A DNA stretch of 64,000 bases from an uncultured Roseateles sp. GTDB taxonomy: Bacteria > Pseudomonadota > Gammaproteobacteria > Burkholderiales > Burkholderiaceae_C. Positions 25,375-36,694 of this stretch are shown piece by piece. Each line of letters begins with the position of its first letter. Position 1 is the stretch's first letter. The notes below the pieces were generated by a model that worked only from the letters and a program-made list of their open reading frames with translations, had not been told where the DNA came from and did not search any database. Both the position numbers and the translations under genes were made by a program. The stretch covers positions 1 to 64,000 of the forward strand of contig NZ_CAJYPS010000012.1 of NCBI RefSeq assembly GCF_913777145.1, written 5' to 3'.

Positions 25375-26760
25375 ATGAAGACCTCTCTCGCCCTGATCTG
25401 CGCCACGGGCGCCACCCTGGCCCTGGGCATGAGCCCACAGGCCCAAGCCGGCACGTCCAGTCTCGAAGGCTGGGCGCAAATGGCCGCGGCGACCTTCTCC
25501 GACGGCCCCACCTCCGGCCAATTCGCCTCCGGCAACGGCGCCAGCCCGCTGAACAACCCGCCCTACCTGAACCTGCAGCCGGTGCAGGGCTTCTCGGGCG
25601 TGCTGCAGGGCGCGGGCAACAGCTACCGCTTCCTGGTGGACAACGGCTTCGGCAACCAGGCCAACTCGGCCGACTCGGTGCTGCGCATGTATGCAGTGCT
25701 GCCGGACTTCCGCACAGCCACCGGCGGCAGCGGCACGGTGTCGGCGGCCGACTGGGCCACCGGCACGGCGCGCAGCAGCTTCGACGCCAGCACCCGCATC
25801 ACGCTCAGCGACCCTAACCGCCAGGTCGGCTTCGCGATCCAGGCCGACTACGAGAAGTACTACAACGGCAGCACCAGCCTCAACCCATCCGGCATCGCGG
25901 TGGACGCCGGCATCCGCGCCAACAAGCTGCTGACCGGCGCGGATTTCGACGTGGAAGGCGTGCGCCAGGACAAGAACGGCAATCTCTGGTTCGGCGACGA
26001 GTTCGGCCCCTTCCTCGTGAAGACCGACGCCAGCGGCCGCGTGCTGTCGCGCGACGTGCCCATGGCCGGTGTCTACGCGCCCGAGAACCCCTACCGCGGC
26101 AACACGCCGGCCAATCTGGGCAGCTCGCGCGGCTTCGAGGGGCTGGCGATCAACGCTAACGGCGACCGGCTCTACACGCTGCTGGAGGGCACGGTCACCG
26201 GCGACCCGGCCAAGACGCTGCGCATCAACGAGTTCAACATCGACACCAACACCTACACGCCGCAGCAGTGGGTCTACAAGCTCGACGCGGACGGCACCAA
26301 CATCGGCGACATGACGGCCATCAATGACCACGAGTTCATCGTCATCGAGCGCAACGGCAACACCGCGACCAGCGGCGGCACGCCGTTCAAGAAGCTGTTC
26401 AAGATCGACCTGAACAAGCGCAATGCCGACGGCAGTGTGGAGAAGGTGGAGTTGGTGGACCTGATGAACATCGCCGACCCCAACGACCTCAACGGCGACG
26501 GCAAGACGGTGTTCGACTTCCCCTATGTGACGATAGAGAACATCCACGTCATCGACGCGCACACGCTGCTGGTGGTCAACGACAACAACTTCCCCGGCGG
26601 CGGCGGCCGCACCGCGGCCTCGGACAACACCGAGTTCCTGAAGATCCACCTGGACCAGGCGCTGGACGTGAGCCCGGTGCCGGAGCCCAGCCAGTGGGCC
26701 TTGCTGCTGGGCGGCATGGGCCTGATGGGCGTCACAACGCTGCGCCGCCGCTCGCGCTGA
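25375..26760 (+). CDS. Phytase-like esterase domain protein with PEP-CTERM anchor
   Basis: The 461-residue exported protein has a signal peptide ending SPQAQA. A large beta-propeller-type domain matches the 'esterase-like activity of phytase' family (DFDVEGVRQDKNGNLWFGDEFGPFLV, SSRGFEGLAINANGDRLYTLLEG). It ends in a PEP-CTERM sorting signal: VPEPSQW, a hydrophobic helix and RRRSR. It is therefore processed by an exosortase, not encoded here, and placed at the cell surface or in the matrix. A phosphoester hydrolase role is possible but unproven. A terminator follows. Confidence 0.88.
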   Translation: MKTSLALICATGATLALGMSPQAQAGTSSLEGWAQMAAATFSDGPTSGQFASGNGASPLNNPPYLNLQPVQGFSGVLQGAGNSYRFLVDNGFGNQANSADSVLRMYAVLPDFRTATGGSGTVSAADWATGTARSSFDASTRITLSDPNRQVGFAIQADYEKYYNGSTSLNPSGIAVDAGIRANKLLTGADFDVEGVRQDKNGNLWFGDEFGPFLVKTDASGRVLSRDVPMAGVYAPENPYRGNTPANLGSSRGFEGLAINANGDRLYTLLEGTVTGDPAKTLRINEFNIDTNTYTPQQWVYKLDADGTNIGDMTAINDHEFIVIERNGNTATSGGTPFKKLFKIDLNKRNADGSVEKVELVDLMNIADPNDLNGDGKTVFDFPYVTIENIHVIDAHTLLVVNDNNFPGGGGRTAASDNTEFLKIHLDQALDVSPVPEPSQWALLLGGMGLMGVTTLRRRSR

Positions 26761-26774
26761 GCCGCAGACGTGAC

Positions 26775-26800
26775 AAGGGCCGCCCTCGGGCGGCCCTTTT
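26775..26800 (+). terminator. Rho-independent terminator after phytase-like gene
   Basis: AAGGGCCGCCC and GGGCGGCCCTT pair around a very short loop, followed by TT. It lies 14 bp after the stop, between two convergent genes, and can serve both strands. Confidence 0.8.
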
Positions 26801-26853
26801 GGCTGGCTTTGGCTGGAGTCGGGGTCAGGACTTGCCCAACCCGCAGGCCAGGG

Positions 26854-28815
26854 TCAGTAAGCCTGACCCAGCTGTTCCAGGATGGCCGGGTTCTCCAGCG
26901 TGGAGGTGTCCTGCGTGACGGACTCGCCCTTGGCGACCGAGCGCAGCAGGCGGCGCATGATCTTGCCGGAGCGGGTCTTGGGCAGGTTGTCGCCGAAGCG
27001 GATGTCCTTGGGCTTGGCGATGGGGCCGATCTCCTTGGCCACATGGTCGCGCAGCTGCTTGGCGATGGCCTTGGCCTCGTCGCCGCTGGGGCGCGGGCGC
27101 TTCAGCACGACGAAGGCGCAGATGGCCTCGCCGGTGGTGTCGTCCGGGCGGCCCACGACCGCGGCCTCGGCCACCAGCTCGGTGCAGCTGACCAGCGCGG
27201 ACTCGATCTCCATCGTGCCCATGCGGTGGCCCGACACGTTCAGCACGTCGTCGATGCGGCCGGTGATGGTGAAGTAGCCGGTCTCGGCGTCGCGGATCGC
27301 GCCGTCGCCGGCCAGGTAGTAGCCCTTGAGCTCGGCCGGGTAGTAGCTCTTCTTGAAGCGCTCGGGGTCGCCCCAGATGGTGCGGATCATGCTGGGCCAG
27401 GGCTTCTTGACCACCAGGATGCCGCCCTGGCCGTTGGGCACGTCGTTGCCGGTCTCGTCGACGATGGCCGCCGTGATGCCCGGGAAGGGCAGCGTGCAGG
27501 AGCCGGGCACCAGCGTGGTCACGCCGGGCAGCGGCGTGATCATGTGGCCGCCGGTCTCGGTCTGCCAGAAGGTGTCGACGATGGGGCAGCGCTTGCCGCC
27601 CACATGCTCGTAGTACCACTCCCACGCAGCCGGGTTGATGGGCTCACCCACCGAGCCCAGCAGGCGCAGCGAGGACAGGTCGTAGTTCCTGGGATGGACC
27701 GCCGCATTGGTCTCGGCCGCCTTGATCAGCGAGCGGATGGCAGTCGGCGCCGTGTAGAAGATCGTGACATTGTGCTTCTGGATCATCTGCCAGAAGCGGC
27801 CGGCGTCCGGGTAGGTGGGCACGCCCTCGAACACGATCTCGGTGCCGCCCAGCGCCAGCGGGCCGTAGGTGATGTAGCTGTGGCCGGTGACCCAGCCGAT
27901 GTCGGCCGTGCACCAGAAGACGTCGTTGTCCTTCAGGTCGAAGGTCCACTTGGTCGTCAGCGCCGCATGCAGCAGATAGCCACCGCTGCTGTGCTGCACG
28001 CCCTTGGGCTTGCCGGTGGAGCCGGAGGTGTAGAGCAGGAACAGCGGGTGCTCGGCCTCCACCCATTCCGGCTCGCACTGCGTGGGCTGACCGGCGGTCA
28101 GCTCATGCAGCCACAGGTCGCGGCCCGCCACCCAGGCGATGTTGCCGCCGGTGCGCTTGTAGACGATGACGTCCTTCAGCGTGGGGCAGGCGCCGCCTTC
28201 CAGCGCCTCGTCGACGATGGCCTTGAGCGGCAGCGCCTTGCCGCCGCGCAGCTGCTCGTCCGCGCAGATCAGCGCCACGGCGCCGGCATCCTGCACGCGG
28301 TCGCGCAGGGACTGCGCCGAGAAGCCGCCGAACACCACCGAGTGGGTGGCGCCTATGCGCGCGCAGGCCTGCATGGCCACCACGCCCTCCACCGACATGG
28401 GCATGTAGATGACGACGCGGTCGCCCTTCTTGATGCCGCGGGCCTTCAGCGCATTGGCCAGCTGGCTGACCTTGGCCAGCAGCTCCGCATAGGTGACCGG
28501 TGTGACCGTGCCATCGTCGGCCTCGAAGATCAGCGCGGTCTTCGCCCCCTTGCCAGCCTCCACATGGCGGTCCAGGCAGTTGTAGGACACGTTCAGCTTG
28601 CCGTCCTCGAACCACTTGAAGAACGGCGCATCGCTGTCGTTCAGCGTCTTGGTGAACGGGGTCTGCCAGCTGATCAGCTCGCGGGCCAGGCGAGCCCAGT
28701 AGCCTTCATAGTCCTTCTCGGCCTCGGCCACCAGGGCCTGGTAGCCAGCCTCGCCCTTCACGTGGGCCTGGGCGACCCATTCGGGACTGGGGGCGTAGGT
28801 GTTCAAGGTGCTCAC
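26854..28815 (-). CDS. acs: Acetyl-CoA synthetase
   Basis: The enzyme activates acetate to acetyl-CoA through acetyl-AMP. The 653-residue protein has the usual length. The AMP-binding signature [20 protein letters not shown], the GWVTGHSY and [12 protein letters not shown] blocks, YYLAGDGA and [16 protein letters not shown] are all present. The regulatory Lys lies in [14 protein letters not shown] near the C-terminus, where acetylation by a Pat-type enzyme silences the family. It feeds the TCA cycle, next to the two fumarase genes. It is divergent from the YqhA-type gene with 127 bp between. Confidence 0.97.
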   Translation of the reverse strand: MSTLNTYAPSPEWVAQAHVKGEAGYQALVAEAEKDYEGYWARLARELISWQTPFTKTLNDSDAPFFKWFEDGKLNVSYNCLDRHVEAGKGAKTALIFEADDGTVTPVTYAELLAKVSQLANALKARGIKKGDRVVIYMPMSVEGVVAMQACARIGATHSVVFGGFSAQSLRDRVQDAGAVALICADEQLRGGKALPLKAIVDEALEGGACPTLKDVIVYKRTGGNIAWVAGRDLWLHELTAGQPTQCEPEWVEAEHPLFLLYTSGSTGKPKGVQHSSGGYLLHAALTTKWTFDLKDNDVFWCTADIGWVTGHSYITYGPLALGGTEIVFEGVPTYPDAGRFWQMIQKHNVTIFYTAPTAIRSLIKAAETNAAVHPRNYDLSSLRLLGSVGEPINPAAWEWYYEHVGGKRCPIVDTFWQTETGGHMITPLPGVTTLVPGSCTLPFPGITAAIVDETGNDVPNGQGGILVVKKPWPSMIRTIWGDPERFKKSYYPAELKGYYLAGDGAIRDAETGYFTITGRIDDVLNVSGHRMGTMEIESALVSCTELVAEAAVVGRPDDTTGEAICAFVVLKRPRPSGDEAKAIAKQLRDHVAKEIGPIAKPKDIRFGDNLPKTRSGKIMRRLLRSVAKGESVTQDTSTLENPAILEQLGQAY

Positions 28816-28942
28816 GGCGGGTCTCCAGAATTTGACTTGGCCGCACTGTGCGGCGATCGACTGACGAAGCCCTGACGGGTGGGCCAGGTCATGCCGCCTA
28901 GAATTTCGACTGATTCAACCCGCCCCACTGTCGAACGCCCCA

Positions 28943-29536
28943 ATGGCCAAAGATCCCCAACTGCGCCCCCTCCCCCGCCTGATCTTCGCGAGCCGCTGGC
29001 TGCAGCTGCCGCTCTACATCGGCCTGATCGTGGCCCAGGCGGTCTATGTGTGGCAGTTCTGGACCGAGCTGGTGCACCTGATCGAGGCCGTGTTCGGCGA
29101 CAGCCATGCGCTGGAGCTGCTGGTGCACAGCATCGGCTACAAGACCGATGCCGTGCCCGACAAGCTCAACGAGACCATCCTGATGCTGGTGGTGCTGGGC
29201 CTGATCGACGTGGTGATGATCTCCAACCTGCTGATCATGGTGATCGTGGGCGGCTACGAGACCTTTGTGTCGCGCATGGACCTGGAGGGCCACCCCGACC
29301 AGCCCGAGTGGCTGAGCCATGTGAACGCGTCGGTGCTCAAGGTCAAGCTGGGCACGGCCATCATCGGCATCAGCTCCATCCACCTGCTCAAGACCTTCAT
29401 CAACGCCGCGGCGTATGACGAGAAGATCCTGATGTGGCAGACCATCATCCACATGGCCTTCCTGCTGTCCGCGATGGCGATCGCGCTCGCGGACCGGCTG
29501 CTGCCGCACGCCGAGAAGCACGGCAGCCACCACTGA
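28943..29536 (+). CDS. YqhA/UPF0114 membrane protein
   Basis: The 197-residue integral membrane protein has three or four helices. Its conserved blocks are FASRWLQLPLYIGLIVAQ, LGLIDVVMISNLLIMVIVGGYETFVSRMD, LGTAIIGISSIHLLKTFI and the C-terminal IIHMAFLLSAMAIALAD. This is the TIGR00645/UPF0114 pattern. No firm function is known to me for the family. A His-rich tail (EKHGSHH) closes it. It ends 40 bp from the convergent fumC stop. Confidence 0.9.
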   Translation: MAKDPQLRPLPRLIFASRWLQLPLYIGLIVAQAVYVWQFWTELVHLIEAVFGDSHALELLVHSIGYKTDAVPDKLNETILMLVVLGLIDVVMISNLLIMVIVGGYETFVSRMDLEGHPDQPEWLSHVNASVLKVKLGTAIIGISSIHLLKTFINAAAYDEKILMWQTIIHMAFLLSAMAIALADRLLPHAEKHGSHH

Positions 29537-29576
29537 TCGCGCCGGCCTCCCGGGCAAGCCCGGGGTGCCGGCAGGC

Positions 29577-30962
29577 TCAGCGGCCCACCATCTGGTCCGG
29601 CACCACCCAGGCGTCGAATTGCTCGGCCGTCACATGGCCCAGCGCCAGCGCGGCCTCGCGCAGGCTGGTGCCCTCCTTGTGCGCCTTCTTCGCGATCTGC
29701 GCCGCCTTGTCGTAGCCGATGTGGGTGTTCAGCGCGGTCACCAGCATCAGCGAGCGCTCCACCAGTTCGGTGATGCGGGCCTCGTTGGGCTGTATGCCCA
29801 CCGCGCAGTGCTCGTTGAAGCTCTTCATGCCATCCGCCAGCAGACGCACGCTCTGCAGGAAGTTGTGGATGACCATGGGACGGAACACATTGAGCTCGAA
29901 GTTGCCCGATGCGCCGCCGATGTTGATCGCCACGTCGTTGCCCATCACCTGAGCGGCCAGCATGGTGACCGCCTCGCTCTGCGTGGGGTTGACCTTGCCC
30001 GGCATGATGGACGAGCCCGGCTCGTTCTCCGGGATGCTGATCTCGCCTATGCCGCTGCGCGGGCCGCTGGCCAGCCAGCGCACATCGTTGGCAATCTTGG
30101 TCATGCTGGCGGCCAGCGTCTTCAGTGCGCCATGGGCGTGCACCAGCCCATCCACCGAGGCCATGGCCTCGAACTTGCTGGGCGCGGTCACGAAGGGGTG
30201 GCCGGTCAGGCGGGCCAGCTCGGCGGCCACCGCCTCGGCATAGCCCTTGGGGGCGTTCAGACCTGTCCCCACTGCGGTACCGCCCAGCGCCAGCTCATGC
30301 AGATGCGGCAGCGCGGCCAGCACATGGCGCTCTCCGTGGGCCAGTTGCGCCACCCAGCCGGAAATCTCCTGGCCCAGCGTCAGCGGCGTCGCGTCCTGCA
30401 GATGGGTGCGGCCAATCTTCACGATGTGGTCGAAGGCTTCGGCCTTGGCCTGCAGCGTGGCCTGCAGCGCCCGTAGCGAGGGCAGCAGACGCCCGACCAG
30501 CGCGGTCACCGCGGCCACGTGCATGGCGGTGGGGAACACATCGTTGCTGCTCTGGCTGCGGTTCACGTCGTCATTGGGGTGCACCAGCCGGCCCTCGCCG
30601 CGCGGGCCGCCCAGCAGCTCGCTGGCGCGGTTGGCCAGCACCTCGTTGACATTCATATTGGTCTGCGTGCCCGAGCCGGTCTGCCACACCACCAGCGGGA
30701 ACTCGGCCGGGTGCTGGCCGGCGATGACCTCGTCGGCCGCCGCGACGATGGCCTGGGTCTTGGCCGCGTCCTGCAGACCCAGCGCCTGGTTGACCACGGC
30801 CGACGCACGCTTCACCTGCGCCAGCGCACGGATCAGCTCGGCCGACTGGCGCTCGCCGGAGATGTCGAAGTTCTGCAGCGAACGCTGCGTCTGCGCGCCC
30901 CACAGGCGCTCGGCCGGGACTTCTATCGGGCCAAAGGTGTCCTTCTCGATACGGGTGCTCAT
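29577..30962 (-). CDS. fumC: Class II fumarase (oxygen-stable)
   Basis: This iron-free tetrameric enzyme interconverts fumarate and malate. The 461-residue sequence has the superfamily signature [16 protein letters not shown] with the catalytic Ser, [19 protein letters not shown], and [16 protein letters not shown]. The length is normal. It is transcribed away from a class I fumarase with only 108 bp between starts, so both isozymes share one control region. In E. coli the class II form replaces the iron-sulfur form under oxidative stress or iron lack. The same division of labour is likely but not shown here. Confidence 0.97.
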   Translation of the reverse strand: MSTRIEKDTFGPIEVPAERLWGAQTQRSLQNFDISGERQSAELIRALAQVKRASAVVNQALGLQDAAKTQAIVAAADEVIAGQHPAEFPLVVWQTGSGTQTNMNVNEVLANRASELLGGPRGEGRLVHPNDDVNRSQSSNDVFPTAMHVAAVTALVGRLLPSLRALQATLQAKAEAFDHIVKIGRTHLQDATPLTLGQEISGWVAQLAHGERHVLAALPHLHELALGGTAVGTGLNAPKGYAEAVAAELARLTGHPFVTAPSKFEAMASVDGLVHAHGALKTLAASMTKIANDVRWLASGPRSGIGEISIPENEPGSSIMPGKVNPTQSEAVTMLAAQVMGNDVAINIGGASGNFELNVFRPMVIHNFLQSVRLLADGMKSFNEHCAVGIQPNEARITELVERSLMLVTALNTHIGYDKAAQIAKKAHKEGTSLREAALALGHVTAEQFDAWVVPDQMVGR

Positions 30963-31070
30963 CGCGACATCCGGTGAACTCAGGGGCGGCCAGCATAGTG
31001 CCCCGCAAAAGCACCGCGTCAGCCAGGGTCACTGATAATCCGACGCGACTTTCACCCTCCTTCGTCAGCC

Positions 31071-32609
31071 ATGACTGTCACGATTCGCCAGCAAGACCTG
31101 ATCGAAAGCATCGCCAGCGCGCTGCAGTACATCAGCTACTACCACCCCGCCGACTACATCCAGCATCTGGCCCGCGCCTACGAGCGCGAGCAGAGCCCGG
31201 CGGCCAAGGACGCGATCGCACAGATCCTGACCAACTCCAAGATGTGCGCCGAGGGCCGGCGCCCCATCTGCCAGGACACCGGCATCGTCAACGTGTTCCT
31301 GAAAATCGGCATGGACGTGCGCTGGGAAGGCTTCAGCGGCAGCATCGAGGATGCCGTCAACGAAGGCGTGCGCCAGGGCTACCTCAACCCCGACAACAAG
31401 CTGCGCGCCAGCGTGCTGGACGACCCCATCTTTGCGCGCAAGAACACCAAGGACAACACGCCCGCGGTGGTGCAGATGGAGGTCGTGCCCGGCAATACGG
31501 TGGACGTGATCGTCGCGGCCAAGGGCGGCGGCTCCGAGAACAAGAGCAAGGTCTACATGCTCAACCCCAGCGACGACATCGTCGACTGGGTGCTCAAGAC
31601 CGTGCCCACCATGGGCGCCGGCTGGTGCCCGCCGGGCATGCTGGGCATAGGCGTGGGCGGCACGGCCGAGAAGGCCGCGCTGCTGGCCAAGCAGGCGCTG
31701 ATGGAAGACATCGACATGTACGAGCTGCTGCAGCGCGGCCCGCAGAACAAGCTCGAGGAGATGCGCATCGAGCTCTACGAGAAGGTCAACGCGCTGGGCA
31801 TTGGCGCCCAGGGCCTGGGCGGCCTGACCACCGTGCTGGACGTGAAGATCAAGACCTTCCCCACGCACGCGGCCAGCAAGCCCATCGCGATGATCCCCAA
31901 CTGCGCGGCGACCCGCCACGCGCACTTCGTGCTGGACGGTTCCGGCCCCAGCCATATCGAGCCGCCCAGCCTGGACCTGTGGCCCGACGTGAAATGGGCA
32001 CCCGACTACAACAAGAGCCGACGGGTGGACCTCAACACGCTGACCAAGGAGCAGGTCGCGAGCTGGAAGCCGGGCGACACGCTGCTGCTGTCCGGCAAGC
32101 TGCTGACCGGCCGCGACGCCGCCCACAAGCGCATCCAGGACATGCTGGCCAAGGGTGAGACGCTGCCGGTGGACTTCACCAACCGCGTCATCTACTACGT
32201 GGGCCCGGTCGACCCGGTGCGCGATGAGGTGGTTGGCCCGGCCGGCCCCACCACCGCCACCCGCATGGACAAGTTCACCGACATGATGCTGGCCAAGACC
32301 GGCCTGATCGCGATGGTGGGCAAGGCCGAACGCGGCCCGGTGGCGATCGAGTCCATCAAGAACCACAAGAGCGCCTACCTGATGGCCGTGGGCGGCGCGG
32401 CCTACCTGGTGTCCAAGGCGATCAAGGGTGCCAAGGTCGTGGGCTTTGCCGATCTCGGCATGGAAGCCATCTACGAGTTCGACGTGGTCGACATGCCGGT
32501 CACCGTGGCCGTGGATGCCGGCGGCACCAGCGCCCACCAGACCGGTCCGGCCGACTGGTCGGCCCGCATCGCGGCCGGCAAGACCGTGATCCCGGTCACC
32601 GCCGCCTGA
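31071..32609 (+). CDS. fumA: Class I fumarase (iron-sulfur)
   Basis: This oxygen-sensitive [4Fe-4S] fumarate hydratase has 512 residues. The N-terminal alpha-type domain contains RPICQDTGIVNVFLKIG, and further Cys appear in IPNCAATRH and near the middle (SKMCAEGRRPICQ), consistent with cluster ligands. The C-terminal beta-type domain (GRDAAHKRIQDML, PVGPVDPV-like, GPTTATRMDKF) completes the fused form. It lies head-to-head with fumC. Expression probably responds to iron or oxygen, but I see no clear Fur or SoxR site in the 108-bp gap. Confidence 0.95.
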   Translation: MTVTIRQQDLIESIASALQYISYYHPADYIQHLARAYEREQSPAAKDAIAQILTNSKMCAEGRRPICQDTGIVNVFLKIGMDVRWEGFSGSIEDAVNEGVRQGYLNPDNKLRASVLDDPIFARKNTKDNTPAVVQMEVVPGNTVDVIVAAKGGGSENKSKVYMLNPSDDIVDWVLKTVPTMGAGWCPPGMLGIGVGGTAEKAALLAKQALMEDIDMYELLQRGPQNKLEEMRIELYEKVNALGIGAQGLGGLTTVLDVKIKTFPTHAASKPIAMIPNCAATRHAHFVLDGSGPSHIEPPSLDLWPDVKWAPDYNKSRRVDLNTLTKEQVASWKPGDTLLLSGKLLTGRDAAHKRIQDMLAKGETLPVDFTNRVIYYVGPVDPVRDEVVGPAGPTTATRMDKFTDMMLAKTGLIAMVGKAERGPVAIESIKNHKSAYLMAVGGAAYLVSKAIKGAKVVGFADLGMEAIYEFDVVDMPVTVAVDAGGTSAHQTGPADWSARIAAGKTVIPVTAA

Positions 32610-32633
32610 GGCGGCGGCGCCCGCCCACCCGAC

Positions 32634-33407
32634 TCAGCGCAGGCGGGTGGCGGGCTCGGACGCGGTGCCGTGCGGCCTCGCCGCCACCCGCTGCCACAGC
32701 CGCTGCGACAGTCCCGGATGGCGGCGCTCGAAGTCGTGGCTCAGCATCAGGTAGAGCGTCAGCTCCTCGAAGGGGCGCGGCAGCAATTCAAAACGCCCCG
32801 GCGGCGCCTGGGCCAGCAGCGCGCGCGCCTGATCGTCCTGCAGCAGCGCCAGCCCCACGCGGCCGCGCTCCAGTTTGGACAGCAGCTGCTCACCGGTCCC
32901 GGCCTGCTCGTCCACACCATCGGCCAACGCAGCCAGATCCCTGACCAGCACATAGCCGCGTACCAGGCCCACCGGCTGGCTGCCCAGACCGCTGAAACGC
33001 TGGCCGTCCCAGTTCGCGTCGGAGCCCTGACGACGTATCACCACGAAACGCATCTGCGCCATCGCCCGAGCGGGGTCGGGCCGGCCGTGCAGCATGGGGT
33101 AGCTCAGCCAGGCCAGGCGGTCCTCGCGGAAGGCGCCTATCACCGCATCCGCAGAGCCACTCCGGCTGTCCTGCAGGCAGCGGGCGCGCGGCGCGGTCTG
33201 GCGCACCAGGCGCAGGCCCAGTTGCCGGGCGGCAGCCTCCACGCTGCGCTGCAGCGTGCCGCTGCCATCGGGCTGCGAGTAGGGCGGCAGCGGCCGGTCC
33301 GAGGTGCACAGCCGCAGCACGTCTGCGCCCTGGGCCTGGACCGCTGCCGCCGCGCCGGCCAGCAGCGCAAAAGTCGGCAACCAGGGCTTGACGCGAGGGA
33401 GGAGCAT
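32634..33407 (-). CDS. Periplasmic solute-binding family 3-like protein
   Basis: The 257-residue protein has a signal peptide (ending about VQAQG) and reads like a family 3 amino-acid-type binding protein. VLRLCTSDRPLPPYSQPDGSG opens lobe 1, and ADAVIGAFREDRLAWLSYPM is the typical hinge region. PVGLVRGYVLVRDL starts lobe 2, and RVGLALLQDDQARALL follows. No permease or ATPase gene is adjacent, so it may be an orphan sensor-type binding protein rather than part of a transporter. It is the third gene after the deacetylase and MscS genes on the minus strand, 44 bp from the latter. Confidence 0.75.
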   Translation of the reverse strand: MLLPRVKPWLPTFALLAGAAAAVQAQGADVLRLCTSDRPLPPYSQPDGSGTLQRSVEAAARQLGLRLVRQTAPRARCLQDSRSGSADAVIGAFREDRLAWLSYPMLHGRPDPARAMAQMRFVVIRRQGSDANWDGQRFSGLGSQPVGLVRGYVLVRDLAALADGVDEQAGTGEQLLSKLERGRVGLALLQDDQARALLAQAPPGRFELLPRPFEELTLYLMLSHDFERRHPGLSQRLWQRVAARPHGTASEPATRLR

Positions 33408-33451
33408 GTCCGGCAGGTCTCAGAGACGCGGCCCGCACGAGGCCGTCGGCC

Positions 33452-34792
33452 TCAGGCCGCGGGCGCTGCGCCCCCGGCTGGCCCGGCCTGCGGGCTCGGG
33501 GGGACCATCATAGGCAGGCCTTCGCCGCGCAACACCCGCTGCGGGTAAGGGATACCCACTCCGAGGCGGTTCAGCGTCCTCAGGATGGCCAGATTGACCT
33601 CGGAGCGTACGCCGCCCGAGCCGTTCTCGGGGTCGTTGATCCAGAAGTACAGCGTCAGCTCCAGCCCGTCGGCCGCGAACTGGCTGAGTTGCACCGCCGG
33701 CCCGGGGTCGGCCAGCACGCGCGGCACCTGCAGCACCGCCTGACCCAGTTCGGCCATCACCCGCTCCACGTCGCAGTCGTAGTCCACCTGCACCACGGTG
33801 CTGAGCAACACCCGCGTGTCGGCCAGCGAGGAGTTCTCCACGCGCTGCGTGATCAGCATCTCGTTGGGCACGATGGCCTCGCGGCCGGCGGCGGAGCGGA
33901 TCACGGTGTAGCGGGTCTTGATGTCGGTGACCCGGCCCTCGAAGCCGTCCACCTTGACCATGTCGCCGATGCGCAGCGAGCGCTCGGCCAGGATCACGAA
34001 GCCCGACACATAGTTGGCCGCCAGCTTCTGCAGGCCGAAACCTATGCCCACACCCAGGGCGCCCCCCAGCACGCCCAGCGCGGTCAGGTCGATGCCGGCG
34101 GCCGACAGCGCGAACAGCAGGCCGACGAACAGCAGCAGCGCGCGGATCACGTTGGCGGCGATCTTGCGCGTGGACAGGTCCATGGACTCGCGCCGCATCA
34201 GCTGGGCCTCGACCGCCGACGAAATCCACAGCGCCGTCACCAGCACGATGACCGCGGTGAGCCCGCCCTCGAGCAGGTTGCGGGCGGTCAGGTGCACCGA
34301 GCCGAACTTCCACTCGATGTCGTCCAGCTCATCCAGGATGACCGGCAGCAACCCGGTCACCCACAGCACGGCCAGCACCCAGACCAGCCAGGAGCCCAGG
34401 CGCTCCACGGCCTTGATCAGCGCCGACTGCGGCCAGGCCGCGGCCAGCACGCGCGCGATCAGCCGTATCACCGCCAGCGACACCAGCACCGGCAGCGCCA
34501 GCTTGAACAGCGCCGGCGACAGCCCGAGCTCCGGCAGCAGGCGCCGCGCGGTGAACGCAAAGCCCATGGCCAGCAGCGGGAACAGCGCGCCATCCACGAT
34601 GCGGCGCCCGAACATCACCGAGCCGCGCGCATGCTGCGAAAAGAGCAATCGGCGCAGGCCCCAGCTCAGCAGCAGCGCCAAGCCCAGGCAGCCCAGCAGC
34701 AACGCCCATTCTCCGAGGGCGTCGCCGCTGAAGATGCGAACCAGCAGGTGGCGGAGTTCCTGCAGACTGATCGCCTGATGCACGCCGTTCAC
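33452..34792 (-). CDS. MscS-family mechanosensitive channel
   Basis: The 446-residue inner-membrane protein has about five N-terminal helices. The MscS pore helix and upper beta domain follow: [53 protein letters not shown], then [15 protein letters not shown]. The C-terminus is Pro/Ala-rich. It probably opens on membrane tension to release solutes in hypo-osmotic shock. The larger-than-MscS N-terminus resembles the MscK/YbdG-type families. It starts at a GTG overlapping the stop of the upstream deacetylase gene (GTGA), so the two are translationally coupled. Confidence 0.92.
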   Translation of the reverse strand: MNGVHQAISLQELRHLLVRIFSGDALGEWALLLGCLGLALLLSWGLRRLLFSQHARGSVMFGRRIVDGALFPLLAMGFAFTARRLLPELGLSPALFKLALPVLVSLAVIRLIARVLAAAWPQSALIKAVERLGSWLVWVLAVLWVTGLLPVILDELDDIEWKFGSVHLTARNLLEGGLTAVIVLVTALWISSAVEAQLMRRESMDLSTRKIAANVIRALLLFVGLLFALSAAGIDLTALGVLGGALGVGIGFGLQKLAANYVSGFVILAERSLRIGDMVKVDGFEGRVTDIKTRYTVIRSAAGREAIVPNEMLITQRVENSSLADTRVLLSTVVQVDYDCDVERVMAELGQAVLQVPRVLADPGPAVQLSQFAADGLELTLYFWINDPENGSGGVRSEVNLAILRTLNRLGVGIPYPQRVLRGEGLPMMVPPSPQAGPAGGAAPAA

Positions 34793-35724
34793 AGGTCCGC
34801 CAGCGCACGCAGGTGCACCGCCACGCTACGCGCCAGCGCGTCAAGGTGGTAGCCGCCCTCCAGCACCGACACGATGCGGCCGTGGGCATAGCGGTCGGCG
34901 ATCGCCTTGAGCTTGAGCGTCATCCATTCGTAGTCGGCCTCCACCAGGCCCAACTGGCCCAGGTCGTCATCCCGGTGGCCGTCGAAGCCGGCCGAGATGA
35001 AGATCATCTGCGGCTTGAAGCGCTCCAGCGCCGGCATCCACATCGCCTCGACGATCTCGCGGATCTCGCCGCCACGCGTGTAGGCCGGGATGGGCACATT
35101 GACCATGTTCGTGCCCTTGGGCACCGCGCCGCAGTAGGGATAGAGCTGGTCCTGGAACAGGCTGACCATCAGGATGCGATCGTCACCGGCGATGATGTCC
35201 TCGGTGCCGTTGCCATGGTGCACGTCGAAGTCCGCGATCGCGACCCGCTGCAACCCGCGCACGTCCAGCGCATGGCGTGCCGCGATGGCCACGTTGTTGA
35301 AGAAGCAAAAGCCCATGCTCTCCTCGCGGGTCGCATGGTGGCCGGGCGGGCGCACCGAGCAGAAGGCGTTCTCGGCGCGGCCGTCCAGCACCCAGTCCGT
35401 GGCCTTCACAGTGGCGCCGGCCGCATGCAGCGCAGCCTGCCAGGTGTGAGGGTTCATTGCGGTGTCGGGGTCCACCGCCTCGCTGGTGCCGGTCTCGGCG
35501 CAGCGCTTCATGCGCGCGCTGATCTCGGCCACGTAACGGTGGGTGTGAGCCAGCTCCACGTCGCTCAGCGCCACGGGGCCGGAGTCCACATGCTCCAGCG
35601 CCTGGTCCAGGCCGGTGCCTATCAGCCAGTCGTCGATCGCGGACAGCCGCTGCGGGCACTCGGGATGGCCGGGCCCCATGTCATGGCGTCGGCAGGCGGG
35701 GGGATTGAAATACGCAGTCGGCAT
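34789..35724 (-). CDS. Histone-deacetylase-family (class II-like) amidohydrolase
   Basis: The 311-residue zinc enzyme removes acyl groups from amines, and bacterial members act on acetylpolyamines or acetyl-lysine. It begins [26 protein letters not shown] and has the catalytic RPPGHHA, the zinc ligands in [13 protein letters not shown] and the third in SAGFDGH. The C-terminal [13 protein letters not shown] is also typical. ATG 35724 gives the family's normal start. Longer frames add non-homologous residues. It is only 31 bp from the divergent MoxR start, so the promoters must overlap the opposing genes. Confidence 0.92.
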   Translation of the reverse strand: MPTAYFNPPACRRHDMGPGHPECPQRLSAIDDWLIGTGLDQALEHVDSGPVALSDVELAHTHRYVAEISARMKRCAETGTSEAVDPDTAMNPHTWQAALHAAGATVKATDWVLDGRAENAFCSVRPPGHHATREESMGFCFFNNVAIAARHALDVRGLQRVAIADFDVHHGNGTEDIIAGDDRILMVSLFQDQLYPYCGAVPKGTNMVNVPIPAYTRGGEIREIVEAMWMPALERFKPQMIFISAGFDGHRDDDLGQLGLVEADYEWMTLKLKAIADRYAHGRIVSVLEGGYHLDALARSVAVHLRALADL

Positions 35725-35755
35725 GAAAACTCTGTCTCTTGGTATGGTCCGCGCC

Positions 35756-36690
<935 letters not shown>

Positions 36691-36694
<4 letters not shown>

